Assembly (NCBI GenBank): GCA_036960375.1
Contig: JBALVY010000001.1
Span: 62,001-126,000 of the forward strand
DNA: 64,000 bases
Reading direction: 5' to 3'
From: CAWVSB01 sp036960375
GTDB lineage: Bacteria > Pseudomonadota > Gammaproteobacteria > Pseudomonadales > CAWVSB01
In this document: piece by piece, positions 26,780 to 35,838 of the stretch
Layout: each line of letters begins with the position of its first letter
Position numbering within the stretch: the first letter of the stretch is position 1
Notes under the pieces: generated by a model
The model's database searches: none
The model's input: only the letters and a program-made list of their open reading frames with translations
What the model was told of the DNA's origin: nothing
Made by a program: the position numbers and the translations under genes

Positions 26780-28219
26780 ATGTCTACACAAACATCAGCT
26801 GAGCCCACGTTGGCTACCCATTCAAAAACAACCACTATTGTGGATCTCGATCGCAAGCATGTGCTGCACCCCATGCACGGTTTTGACACCATAAACAATG
26901 AAGGCGCCTTAGCTATAGATCGCGCCGAAGGCGCTTATATCTTTGATACCGATGGCAATAGATACCTTGATGCGGTGGGTGGTATGTGGTGTACCAATAT
27001 CGGCACCGGTCGCCAGGAAATGGCTGATGCCATTGCTGAACAAGTGATGAAGTGCAACTACTCCAATATGTTTGTCGACATGACCAACGATGTCACCGTT
27101 CAACTGTGCGCCAAGCTTGCCGAACTGGCGCCAGGCAATTTGAACCACGTGTCTTTAACCTGCGGTGGTTCTACCGCAAACGATACCGCATTTCGCCTGA
27201 TTCAGTTTTACAACGCCTGTCGCGGCAAGCCCGAGAAAAAGGCCATCATCTCTCGTAAAGACTCTTATCATGGTACCAGCCTGCTGACGATGTCGCTGGG
27301 TGGTAAAGATATGGATCGCTGTCCGGAATTTGGTTACCTGGACACCGACGGCCTGAATGCTATTCACAGCTATAAGGTGAGCTCACCCAACTTTTATCGC
27401 TATGGCGGCGACTTGTCCGAACAGCAGTTTGCCGAAAATCTCTATCTGGAATTTGTCGACAAAGTGGCTGAGCTTGGCGGCCCGAGCAATGTAGCAGCAT
27501 TTCTTGCCGAGCCTATTCTTGGCGCAGGCGGTGTGGTTCCACCTCCATGCAACTACATCAAGCGTATTTGGGAATTTTGTAAGGCCAACGATATTCTTTA
27601 CTGGTCAGACGAAGTAGTGACCGGCTTTGGTCGATGTGGCGAGTGGTTTGTATCAGAGAGTCTGTACGGCATTCAGCCTGATATTATTGTATCCGCCAAA
27701 GGTCTTAGTTCTGCCTACATTCCGATGGGTGCCTGTATTTTCTCTGACGAGATATGGGATGTTATTGCCGAGTCGGACCAGGGACGAATGTTCCTCAATG
27801 GCTACACCTATGGTGGTCACCCGGTAGGCTCTGCCGCATGTCTGAAAAACATTGAAATCATTGAGCGCGAAAAAATTCTGGAGCATGTGCGCGATACCGG
27901 CGCCTATTTTAGAACCCAGCTGGAAACACTTTATGATCTGGAAATTGTTGGCGACGTGCGCGGATCCCACTTTATGGCCTGCGTCGAATTTGTCAAAAAC
28001 AGTGATACCAAAGAAATCTTCCCACCGGAATTGGATATAGGCAAGGTAGTGTCCAATTTTGCCGATCAGATGGGACTAATGGTTCGACCAATAGTGAATC
28101 TGAACGTTATGTCACCACCGCTGATTTTAACGCGAGAGGAATGTGATTTTATTATTGCCACCTTACGCAAGGCTATTGTCAGCGCGACCGAAAAAATGAA
28201 AGCTGAGGGCCACTTATAA
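26780..28219 (+). CDS. class III PLP aminotransferase (polyamine/omega-amine type), 1
   Basis: 479-residue PLP enzyme of the omega-aminotransferase family (putrescine-, spermidine-, taurine- or beta-alanine-pyruvate transaminases). Landmarks are the N-terminal HVLHPMHGFDTINNEGAL, CGGSTANDTAFRLIQFY, AEPILGAGGVVPPP, the cofactor Asp in YWSDEVVTGFGR and the Schiff-base Lys307 in SAKGLSS. GGGAGG lies 8 nt before ATG. It would move an amino group from a terminal amine to pyruvate or 2-oxoglutarate, giving an aldehyde. Adjacent PuuA-like ligase, LuxR regulator and the shared promoter module place it in a polyamine or diamine catabolic regulon. SpuC-like enzymes are the closest idea, but the exact amine is unknown. 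Confidence 0.92.
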   Translation: MSTQTSAEPTLATHSKTTTIVDLDRKHVLHPMHGFDTINNEGALAIDRAEGAYIFDTDGNRYLDAVGGMWCTNIGTGRQEMADAIAEQVMKCNYSNMFVDMTNDVTVQLCAKLAELAPGNLNHVSLTCGGSTANDTAFRLIQFYNACRGKPEKKAIISRKDSYHGTSLLTMSLGGKDMDRCPEFGYLDTDGLNAIHSYKVSSPNFYRYGGDLSEQQFAENLYLEFVDKVAELGGPSNVAAFLAEPILGAGGVVPPPCNYIKRIWEFCKANDILYWSDEVVTGFGRCGEWFVSESLYGIQPDIIVSAKGLSSAYIPMGACIFSDEIWDVIAESDQGRMFLNGYTYGGHPVGSAACLKNIEIIEREKILEHVRDTGAYFRTQLETLYDLEIVGDVRGSHFMACVEFVKNSDTKEIFPPELDIGKVVSNFADQMGLMVRPIVNLNVMSPPLILTREECDFIIATLRKAIVSATEKMKAEGHL

Positions 28220-28300
28220 AACCCTGCTAGCCTGCATTAAAATTGGCTCTACAAATAGCTGTGTGTGGTGCCAACTACATACGGCTTTTTTGTAATTCCT

Positions 28301-29059
28301 CTATGGCAAAAAGATATGGCCGCCCTCGTCCAGCAAACGGTCAATAGCCTGCCCTATCATATCGTCATCCAGCTCAGCGCCATTTACCAGCGAGCTACAC
28401 AAATTGGCTCCAGCCAAGGGTAGCTGGGAGCGGCGTACAAATAACTCCAGGGCTGGCCCACCTCCGCAACAAATATCATTAATCACTAAAGGGCTGAGCA
28501 TTCCGGCAGCCTCTACTACCGGGCACTGCACCACATTATGTAATGCGGTGAGTAACTTGGGCCCGACAAACTGTGGCGGCATCGGCCCCACATTCAAGCG
28601 GACCAGCCTGAGGGCGGCGTCACGATAGAAATCCAGGAAGCTATTGCCCTGACTAAAAACCATAAAGGCATTGTGCACTTTCACCCGGGCTTTGAGTTTA
28701 GAATTCTTAACATCAGTCTGAACCCATACCTCGCGGCCCAAAGCATAATGCGAATCGGGCATAGCCAGTTCAGCGGGGTTAAATATCAGGAAATCTGCAT
28801 CACACCAAACCACGTTGTCGTAGCCCTCATGCAACGCGCCGATGAGCGCATCAAGGCGGGCGATGTCGGTAGCCACTACTCGTTGGGAGGCAGTTTTTTC
28901 CAATACATCCGCCTCCAAACTCTGGAATAACTCATCACCGATAAAGCGATAGTCAAAACACTTCAACTCGGCCCACGCCTTGACGCTGCCGATGCACTCA
29001 GACAACCAGCGATGCGGCAGAGGATCAGTATGGGATTGCAGAACCAAAGTAGAACGCAT
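28301..29059 (-). CDS. putative GT-A-fold glycosyltransferase-like protein
   Basis: 252 residues, not confidently recognised. The pattern WCDADFLIFNP (about residues 87-97) is a DxD-type metal/nucleotide-sugar motif placed after a hydrophobic strand (GYDNVVW), and the N-terminal STLVLQSHTDPLPHRWLSECI plus later KVHNAFMVFSQGNSFLDFY fit a compact nucleotide-diphospho-sugar transferase fold. No signal peptide or membrane segment. It opposes its neighbours, ending 81 bases from the end of aminotransferase 1, with a divergent upstream region shared with the LuxR gene. A role in amine metabolism is not obvious. The call is tentative. Confidence 0.5.
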   Translation of the reverse strand: MRSTLVLQSHTDPLPHRWLSECIGSVKAWAELKCFDYRFIGDELFQSLEADVLEKTASQRVVATDIARLDALIGALHEGYDNVVWCDADFLIFNPAELAMPDSHYALGREVWVQTDVKNSKLKARVKVHNAFMVFSQGNSFLDFYRDAALRLVRLNVGPMPPQFVGPKLLTALHNVVQCPVVEAAGMLSPLVINDICCGGGPALELFVRRSQLPLAGANLCSSLVNGAELDDDMIGQAIDRLLDEGGHIFLP

Positions 29060-29260
29060 TGTTTAACAACCTTTATATAAACCGCATCAATGAAGACAGA
29101 TCAATTTCTACCCGCAATAAATTACTGTCCTCTCTAGAGCGACGAGAAGCTGCCAATAGCGGTAAAATGGTGTTGGCTACAGGAAATATACACGGTAAGG
29201 TGGCTGCTTACCTGCGTAATTACTACACGACTATTGCCGCTACAGGGACTCCGTCGCTTC

Positions 29261-30088
29261 ATGGACACTATTACACTCAATCTGGACGTACTGTCCCGCG
29301 CTATTGCCAGCTTGGGTACAGATGACTTTTACCCCGAATTAATTGCCACGCTGTCTAGTATTGCCCCACTTGAACACCCCGAGATCTGGCTTTTTCGGCA
29401 GGACAATTCCCCTGTGCCGCTCTATCACAGGGCCAGTAAAAATGAAGCACCCGTTCTTATAGACGAATATATGGCAGGTGCCTATACCGGTGACCCAGCC
29501 TACCAGGCAAGCCAGAAGCCGGACCATGAAGGGATATATCGCACTACGGATATGCGCGGCAGCGAAGCGCTGCCTGAATATATTCACGGATATTTTCGTC
29601 GAATGGCGGTATCAGATGAGCTGGGTTATCTCATTGACCCCGAACCAGGCAGCGCAATCAATATCAGCCTACAACGTGACAAGGACGCACCGCGATTCAG
29701 TGATAACGAGGTAAAGCAACTACACCAGATGGCATCGGTTATTAGTGAACTAGTGCGAAAGCACTGGCAACTCAATGACCGCCAGCCCACTGCTACAACC
29801 GAAGCCAACGTGACATTGGCGCTCGAGCTTTTTGGCAGCTCCCTACTGACCGGCCGCGAAGCCGAGGTATTGCATCAGCTATTACGCGGGCATAGCAATC
29901 AATCTGCAGCAGACAAGCTGGGCATCAGCCTTGAGACTTTGCGCAGACACCGCAAACATATTTACCAGAAGCTGGATATCAGTTCACAATCTGAGTTATT
30001 TTCCCTATTTATACACTGCTTACCGTATATCACCGAGGCTCCCGACCAAGACCCACTAGCAAAATATCAATCACCGCCTACTCGCTAA
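29261..30088 (+). CDS. LuxR-type transcriptional regulator
   Basis: 275 residues from ATG 29261; the TTG at 29234 is in frame but has no better Shine-Dalgarno. The C-terminal helix-turn-helix of the LuxR/NarL type is clear at about residues 205-262: LTGREAEVLHQLLRGHSNQSAADKLGISLETLRRHRKHIYQKL (shown for reference in parts: LTGREAEVL, SAADKLGIS, RRHRKHIYQKL). The N-terminal ~190 residues lack the acyl-homoserine-lactone and receiver-domain patterns and form an unassigned, possibly GAF-like sensor. It lies between the two genes whose promoters carry the CCCC-N5-GGTNAT module and is the obvious candidate regulator, activating them in response to an amine or its degradation product. That link is inference. 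Confidence 0.85.
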   Translation: MDTITLNLDVLSRAIASLGTDDFYPELIATLSSIAPLEHPEIWLFRQDNSPVPLYHRASKNEAPVLIDEYMAGAYTGDPAYQASQKPDHEGIYRTTDMRGSEALPEYIHGYFRRMAVSDELGYLIDPEPGSAINISLQRDKDAPRFSDNEVKQLHQMASVISELVRKHWQLNDRQPTATTEANVTLALELFGSSLLTGREAEVLHQLLRGHSNQSAADKLGISLETLRRHRKHIYQKLDISSQSELFSLFIHCLPYITEAPDQDPLAKYQSPPTR

Positions 30089-30096
30089 CTATCATG

Positions 30097-30114
30097 CCCC
30101 GAAGGGGTCATTCC
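30097..30114 (+). promoter_or_regulatory. shared promoter module, copy B (PuuA-like operon)
   Basis: CCCC-GAAGG-GGTCATTCC, then 19 nt and TAAGCT (30134-30139) as -10. The module ends 51 nt before the ligase ATG. CCCCGAAGGGG is itself palindromic in this copy, suggesting the left part is a dimer-binding half-site. Confidence 0.6.
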
Positions 30115-30165
30115 CGTCAAAAACCCCAGCCGTTAAGCTAGCCAGCATAATAACCGGAGACTCAC

Positions 30166-31539
30166 ATGGATAGCGCTGCATCCGAGCAAGCACTAAAAAT
30201 TGCTCGTCAGTTCCTGAGCGACAACCCCGATATTGAAACTATCGAGGTAATGCTGACTGACCTGAACGGTTGTGCCAGAGGTAAATGGATACCCCGCGAA
30301 GAGCTGGAGAGTGTTTGCCAAGGCTGCCTTAAAATCACGCTGACTTCTGTGACACCTGACATTTGGGGTCGCGATGTGCCCGCCATGTGTGAAGCCACCG
30401 GAGACGGTGACGGTGTATGCGAACCCATTATTGAATCACTCAAACGCATTCCCTGGTTAAAGCGGCCGACTGCACAATTGTTTTTACGACTCACCGAGAA
30501 TGACAAACCCTGCGGCCATGATCCCAGAGTGGTACTGGAAAAGATTGTTGCGCAATTCGCCGAGCGCAAGCTGACGCCCGTTATGGCTCCAGAGCTGGAA
30601 TTCTTTTTATTTCGTCAGGAGCGTGACAGCAACGGCACACCACAAATACCGCCTACTCGTATTAACGGTGATAATACAACTGGTGGCCAGTTATACAGCA
30701 CCGAACTATTAGCCGACCACGCCGATATGCTGCACGAAATTCGTGATGTATGCCAACAAATGGATGTACCCTTAACAGCCTTAGGCAAAGAGCTGTCTGC
30801 TGGCCAATGGGAGCTCAATCTGAATCATGTATCCTGCCCGCTGCAGGCCGCAGACCATGCCCAAACCTTAAAACGTGTGATCAAGGCTATTGCTAAAAAA
30901 TACGGCTATATCGCTTCTTTTATGGCGAAGCCCTTTGCGCATCTGGACGGTAACGGATTTCATACCCATGTTAGCGTTTTGGATGAGGCTGGCAATAATA
31001 TCTTCGATGACGGCACTGAACGAGGCACAGATGCGCTACGTTATGCCATCGGCGGCCTGGCCGATAGCATGGCCGATACTTACCTGATTTTTGCGCCTCA
31101 CCTTAATTCTTATCGACGCTTGAAAATTGGCAGCCACGCCCCGAAGGCTCCCACATGGGGTTACGAAAATCGCTATGTCTCGATGCGCATACCCAATGGT
31201 GACAACAAGGCACGCCGCATCGAATACCGACTGGGTGGGGCTGACGCCAACGCCTATCTGTTATTAGCCGCGCTTCTGGCTGGCATCCTGCATGGCATCG
31301 ATAACAAGATCGACCCCGGCGAGCCTTGTAAAGACAAAAATACCGCTGAGAACTCCACCGCCGTATTGCCGCAAAACTGGTATGAAGCACTGAGTGTGTT
31401 TGAACAGTCGGGGTATATTCGTAACAAGCTCGGAGAGGAGTTTCAACAGGCCTATAGCGCTGTGAAACGCGTCGAACAAGCCGAGTTTGACGCCATCATC
31501 AGCAAGCAGGAATACGACGCTTATCTGGTGAGCTCATGA
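30166..31539 (+). CDS. glutamine-synthetase-family gamma-glutamylamine (glutamate-putrescine) ligase
   Basis: 457-residue PuuA/SpuI-like member of the glutamine synthetase family, predicted to join glutamate to putrescine or another polyamine with ATP, the first step of the gamma-glutamylated route. The metal and ATP motifs are PELEFFLF, GKELSAGQWELNL, the His-containing KPFAHLDGNGFHTHVSV, APKAPTWGYENR and RRIEYRLGGADANAY. The N-terminal LTDLNGCARGKWIP is typical of this subfamily, whereas true GlnA differs and carries the adenylylated Tyr. CGGAGA lies 8 nt before ATG. No puuB, puuC or puuD is in the window; the class III aminotransferases could do the next step. It is followed at 64 and then 49 bases by the sulfotransferase and TonB receptor genes with no terminator between. 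Confidence 0.9.
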   Translation: MDSAASEQALKIARQFLSDNPDIETIEVMLTDLNGCARGKWIPREELESVCQGCLKITLTSVTPDIWGRDVPAMCEATGDGDGVCEPIIESLKRIPWLKRPTAQLFLRLTENDKPCGHDPRVVLEKIVAQFAERKLTPVMAPELEFFLFRQERDSNGTPQIPPTRINGDNTTGGQLYSTELLADHADMLHEIRDVCQQMDVPLTALGKELSAGQWELNLNHVSCPLQAADHAQTLKRVIKAIAKKYGYIASFMAKPFAHLDGNGFHTHVSVLDEAGNNIFDDGTERGTDALRYAIGGLADSMADTYLIFAPHLNSYRRLKIGSHAPKAPTWGYENRYVSMRIPNGDNKARRIEYRLGGADANAYLLLAALLAGILHGIDNKIDPGEPCKDKNTAENSTAVLPQNWYEALSVFEQSGYIRNKLGEEFQQAYSAVKRVEQAEFDAIISKQEYDAYLVSS

Positions 31540-31603
31540 GCATGAACCAGCCACATGATGGCGGTCTGCATCTGGTATACGAGCATAGGGGTACATTGAC
31601 GCT

Positions 31604-33202
31604 GTGAATAAACCAGCCAGTAACGAACGTCGCTTAACCACCAGTGATGTCATGCAAAGAGGCTTCAAGGCCCTATCCAGCGGGCGCATTGAAGAGGCGT
31701 CTGCCTGCTGTAAAGCGGTATTGGCACGCCATCCTGATCTGGTTCAGGCACATTTTTTGGTAGGCCTTATCGCTTTGGCGAGCCAAGACAGAAAAACTGC
31801 AACTAGCGCCTTTATAACATGCACAAAAATAGAACCCGCACACGCAGCAGCCTGGGCGCACTTGGCAAAACTCCTTGCCGAAGGTGGTCAGGTAAACCGC
31901 GCTGATATCGCATTAAGCAATGCCGTTAAATACGAAAACGGCGACATCCCTCAAATACACGATATTATCGGTGCCTCGCACTCCATGTTAGGTGAGTATG
32001 AGGCGGCCAACATCTGGTACCAAAAAGCCGCACAAGCTGTTCCCGACAACCCCGCCTTCAATGTTAACTATGCCAACAATCTGGTGTATTTGGGCGAGTC
32101 TAAAGCTGCGGAAAAACAACTCGAACACGTTCTAGATATCGCGCCAAAAAATCCTCAGGCCCACTGGATTTTGTCCGGCTTACGCAAAGCGACCGATCAC
32201 AGCCACATAGAAAAAATGAAAGCCATCCTGGGTACCGAAAAGATAGCACCTCAGGGCCAGGCATTTCTTAACTATGGCACTGGCAAAGAGCTAGAGGATC
32301 TGAAGGAATGGGATAGTGCGTTTGAATGCTTTCTGCAGGGCGGAAAAGCTCGACGTAAAGTTGTTGCTCATAACGAAAACAACGACATAGAGACATTTGA
32401 AGCCCTTGATAGAATTTACAACAAAGATTGGCTAGAACAGCAAGCCGAAGGACACGATACACAAGCGCCTATATTTATAGTAGGACAGCCACGTACCGGC
32501 ACAACCTTAGTGGAGCGAATACTCACTGCGCATAGCGATGTGCACTCTGCGGGCGAACTGCAGCAATTCGGAAATTCGGTGCGACGCCTAAGTCAATATG
32601 ATCATAGCGAGCGGTTGTCTGCTGCGCTGTTTGAAGGGGCCTCCACGCTCAACCCGGAAATATTGGGTAAAGAATATATGGCCAGAACAACCAAATTACG
32701 CGGCTCTAGCCCCAGATTTGTCGACAAGCTACCTTACAACTACCTGTTTCTACCGCATATTCTAACGGCACTTCCCAACGCCAAAATAATTCATTTGGTA
32801 CGAGATCCACGCGATGTCTGCTTCTCTGTTTTTAAGCAACTGTTCGCCGATGCGTATACTCACTCCTACGATTTGGGCGAAATGGCGCGGCACTTTGTAC
32901 GCTATTACCGATTAATGGAAACCTGGCGTGAGCGCTTTCCCGGCCGCTTTCTCGACGTGAAATACGAAGACGTAGCCGGCGACGTAGATAGCCAGGCACG
33001 ACGAATGATCGATTACCTGGAACTGCCCTGGCAGGACGCCTGTGTGAATTTCCACCAGCAAGACAGCGCAGTAACAACCGCCAGTGCGGTTCAAGTTAGG
33101 CAGCCGGCGCATACCCGTTCTATTGGGCGTTGGCGGCAATACGAAGAACAACTACAACCTGTGCTGGATATATTGCGACAAGAAAATATCATCGAAAACT
33201 AA
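31604..33202 (+). CDS. TPR-sulfotransferase fusion
   Basis: 532 residues starting at GTG 31604 (AGGGG about 11 nt upstream). Residues ~10-250 are tetratricopeptide-like helices (ARHPDLVQAHFLVGLIALAS, AAWAHLAKLLAEGG). Residues ~285-520 are a sulfotransferase: 5'-phosphosulfate loop GQPRTGTTLVERIL and the 3'-phosphate motif HLVRDPRDVCFSVF. It therefore transfers sulfate from PAPS to a hydroxyl, with the TPR part likely recognising a protein or peptide. No signal peptide, so it acts in the cytoplasm. It sits directly in front of a TonB receptor gene (49 bases), an arrangement I have seen repeatedly in sphingomonads and related bacteria. The receptor has a tyrosine- and acid-rich loop that would suit a tyrosyl-sulfotransferase; see findings. 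Confidence 0.88.
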   Translation: MNKPASNERRLTTSDVMQRGFKALSSGRIEEASACCKAVLARHPDLVQAHFLVGLIALASQDRKTATSAFITCTKIEPAHAAAWAHLAKLLAEGGQVNRADIALSNAVKYENGDIPQIHDIIGASHSMLGEYEAANIWYQKAAQAVPDNPAFNVNYANNLVYLGESKAAEKQLEHVLDIAPKNPQAHWILSGLRKATDHSHIEKMKAILGTEKIAPQGQAFLNYGTGKELEDLKEWDSAFECFLQGGKARRKVVAHNENNDIETFEALDRIYNKDWLEQQAEGHDTQAPIFIVGQPRTGTTLVERILTAHSDVHSAGELQQFGNSVRRLSQYDHSERLSAALFEGASTLNPEILGKEYMARTTKLRGSSPRFVDKLPYNYLFLPHILTALPNAKIIHLVRDPRDVCFSVFKQLFADAYTHSYDLGEMARHFVRYYRLMETWRERFPGRFLDVKYEDVAGDVDSQARRMIDYLELPWQDACVNFHQQDSAVTTASAVQVRQPAHTRSIGRWRQYEEQLQPVLDILRQENIIEN

Positions 33203-33251
33203 GCTTTATTTAAAGTATTACCGTACGACAACCAACGAGGGGAATAAAACT

Positions 33252-35645
33252 ATGAAAAGTTACAAAATACTACGCAGGAGCCCGCTGACCAGCGCAGTCA
33301 GGCTCGCAATTGCCGCCACCTTGCCTTTGACAGCAGCCATGGCACATGCCCAACTACTCGAAGAAGTAACAGTAACAGCCACCAAGCGCGCCGCATCTGT
33401 CATGGATGTGCCCTTGGCGATTACCGCTGTATCCGGGGAAGCTATGCGCGATATGAACCTTGATGACATCAAGGATCTGGTTGCATTGACTCCCGGTGTT
33501 AGTGGCAACTCCAAGGACAGCTTTCTCGATAACATCACCGTCCGTGGCATTATCACTGTCGACTTTGGTATCGGCGGCGACCCATCAATCAGTATTTATA
33601 AAAACGGCCTCTACCAGGGGCGTACTGGTTCTGCCGTAACCAGCATTTACGATATAGAGCGGGCGGAAGTATTGCGCGGACCACAGGGCTTCCTGTTCGG
33701 TCGTGGCGCAATCTCTGGTGCGATGAATGTTATTACCACAAAACCCAATACGGATCAGGTTGAAGGTTATGTTGAACTGGACGTGGCTGAACGAGGCCAT
33801 GCTGTAATAGAAGGTGCGGTTAACGTACCGGTTACTGATAATTTGGCATTTCGTTTGGCGGTTTATCACTCGGAAGAAGACGGTTACGTCACAAACAAAG
33901 ACCCCAGTAGTGGCATAGATGATCTCATCGGCCATGAAAAAGACGGTATTCGTTTAACAACGCTATTTGAAACGGACAGACTCAGCATGAACCTGATGCT
34001 GGAATATGAAGACCGCGATCAATCCGGAACCGTTTATGTGCCCACCGAAAGCGGAGACTCCTATGATCTTTTACAGGAATTTTATCCAGAGCGCATGGCA
34101 GGATATCCGGCAGGTGATCGCAATGTTATTAATGACCTAAGCCTCGGCAACCATGATAGAGGCAAAGTGTACAGCGCGGGTCTACAGATAGATTACGATT
34201 TTGACTTTGCCACCCTCACATCAATCACCGGCTACAAAGACCATGATTTCTCCTACGCGGAAGACTGGGACGGAACTCCGATCACCTTAAACAGTTACGG
34301 ACAGGAACAAACCGGCGACTATTTTGAGCAAGAGCTTCGCCTAACCTCTAATGGTGACGGTCCTCTCAGCTGGTATGGCGGTGTATCGTATTACAAGGAA
34401 AACATTGAGGCTGAGTTTACCCAGCAGTTTGAAGAAGACGTATGGTGCTCGGCATACTATGCCTATTATCAAACTACCTGTCAGGACATGTTCGACTATT
34501 ACAAAACATACGCGGAGGAAGAACCTGAAGGCTATTATGTTCAATATTTCGAAGAATATTTCGGCACATTTGACTGGGAAGGCAGTGCCAATGGCTTGAT
34601 CACTGATCGCAACCGCGCCACAGGTAAATACGAAGGTTATGCGGCCTATGTTGACGTTAGCTATGTCTTTAATGATCGCTGGGATGCAAGTCTGGGTGTT
34701 CGTTATACCAAGGATGACAAGGATTTCAGTAATCAGTCACTGCTCCCCAGCGCTAGCCCCGTATTGCTGAACAGGGCTTCCATCTATTTTACTACCCCTA
34801 ATGGCGCTGTCTCAGACTCAAAAAGCTGGAACGATACCTCTCCCCGCCTGGTAGTCAACTACCGTCCTGGAGATGACCATCTGATTTTTGGTAGCATCAC
34901 TGCTGGTTATAAATCAGGCGGCTTCTCGACCTTCGGCTTCACCCGTATGGACGGAGAAAGTAACGAAGGTTACGTTACTGCTAACCCCGATGATTCAGTG
35001 CCCACGTCCTTCGACCCGGAAACATCCATGTCTTACGAATTAGGATATAAAGGCTCAGTCAATGACGGCAATACGCGTCTGGCCGCCAATGTCTTTTTCT
35101 ATCAGTACGAAGACATGCAGGTGACTTTCTTTGATGGCCCTGTAGCCAAGACTGAAAACGCCGGTAAGGTCGACGGTTATGGTTTTGAAGGCACCGCAGA
35201 ACATGCCATTAATGAACATTTCAATATAAACCTTGGCTTTGCTTATCTTCATACCGAAGCCACCGATATCCAGAAAATTTGCGGTGGCGAGGATATTTGT
35301 GAAGGTGATGCCCTACCCTGGTCACCGGAATTGTCTGGGTTTGCCATGCTCAATGCCCACTACCCGATGGGCAACGGTGAAATGTTCGGCCTTCTCTCTT
35401 TCGTATTCGAGGATGGGATAGGTACCGATTTCGGACCTGACGCACTGAAAACACCAGACTGGCAGGAATGGGGTATCAGCGCTGGCTACCGTACCGAGAG
35501 CTGGTCTATCTCCGGCTATGTGGATAATCTCACCGATGAGCTCTATTACGACAATGCTATTGGCGAAGAAGGCCCATTCCCCGATAAGTACTTTGGCCCA
35601 AGCCGTCCACGTACTGCCGGTGTGAAGTTTTCTGTAAACTTTTAA
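33252..35645 (+). CDS. TonB-dependent receptor with tyrosine/acid-rich loop, in polyamine locus
   Basis: 797-residue outer-membrane receptor. The start is ATG 33252, with GAGGGG about 10 nt upstream, and a long twin-domain-free signal peptide (1-36, ending AMAHA|QLL). It has a TonB box (EEVTVTATKR), plug (~45-165, VEVLRGPQGFLFGRGAISG in parts) and a barrel ending in the strand TAGVKFSVNF with terminal Phe. Residues 399-444, in the position of an extracellular loop, contain 11 Tyr and 10 Asp/Glu in 46 residues, with a Cys pair (399, 410). It is probably the last gene of a ligase-sulfotransferase-receptor operon, since an intrinsic terminator follows. A cationic ligand such as a polyamine would fit an acidic aromatic loop; this is inference. 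Confidence 0.9.
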   Translation: MKSYKILRRSPLTSAVRLAIAATLPLTAAMAHAQLLEEVTVTATKRAASVMDVPLAITAVSGEAMRDMNLDDIKDLVALTPGVSGNSKDSFLDNITVRGIITVDFGIGGDPSISIYKNGLYQGRTGSAVTSIYDIERAEVLRGPQGFLFGRGAISGAMNVITTKPNTDQVEGYVELDVAERGHAVIEGAVNVPVTDNLAFRLAVYHSEEDGYVTNKDPSSGIDDLIGHEKDGIRLTTLFETDRLSMNLMLEYEDRDQSGTVYVPTESGDSYDLLQEFYPERMAGYPAGDRNVINDLSLGNHDRGKVYSAGLQIDYDFDFATLTSITGYKDHDFSYAEDWDGTPITLNSYGQEQTGDYFEQELRLTSNGDGPLSWYGGVSYYKENIEAEFTQQFEEDVWCSAYYAYYQTTCQDMFDYYKTYAEEEPEGYYVQYFEEYFGTFDWEGSANGLITDRNRATGKYEGYAAYVDVSYVFNDRWDASLGVRYTKDDKDFSNQSLLPSASPVLLNRASIYFTTPNGAVSDSKSWNDTSPRLVVNYRPGDDHLIFGSITAGYKSGGFSTFGFTRMDGESNEGYVTANPDDSVPTSFDPETSMSYELGYKGSVNDGNTRLAANVFFYQYEDMQVTFFDGPVAKTENAGKVDGYGFEGTAEHAINEHFNINLGFAYLHTEATDIQKICGGEDICEGDALPWSPELSGFAMLNAHYPMGNGEMFGLLSFVFEDGIGTDFGPDALKTPDWQEWGISAGYRTESWSISGYVDNLTDELYYDNAIGEEGPFPDKYFGPSRPRTAGVKFSVNF

Positions 35646-35665
35646 TCGATAGCACTTAGACCTCC

Positions 35666-35697
35666 AAAGGCGATGCGTTATAAAGCATCGCCTTTTT
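35666..35697 (+). terminator. intrinsic terminator after the TonB receptor
   Basis: AAAGGCGATGC-GTTATAAA-GCATCGCCTTT with a T-run, 21 bases after the stop. It closes the operon that starts at the PuuA-like gene. Confidence 0.93.
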
Positions 35698-35768
35698 TAT
35701 GTCTAAGCAATTCAGATTCAGCAACAATGTGACGAATAATTATTTCGTTTGATCACCAAACTCCAGAC

Positions 35769-35809
35769 ACAAAAAAACCAAAAGGGCCGAACCCTTTTGG
35801 TTTTTTTGT
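35769..35809 (-). terminator. bidirectional terminator of aminotransferase 2
   Basis: Perfect inverted repeat of 18 bases per arm around the loop CCGAA (ACAAAAAAACCAAAAGGG and its complement), so both strands end in T7. It lies 30 bases beyond the stop of the minus-strand aminotransferase and insulates it from the convergent TonB receptor. Confidence 0.93.
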
Positions 35810-35838
35810 ATTCTCTATACCGTGCTAATTTTCAGAAA

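Noticed and set aside
29059..29325. 88-residue open frame overlapping the LuxR gene start
   Set aside because: It overlaps the regulator in another frame, has no family features and occupies the promoter region.
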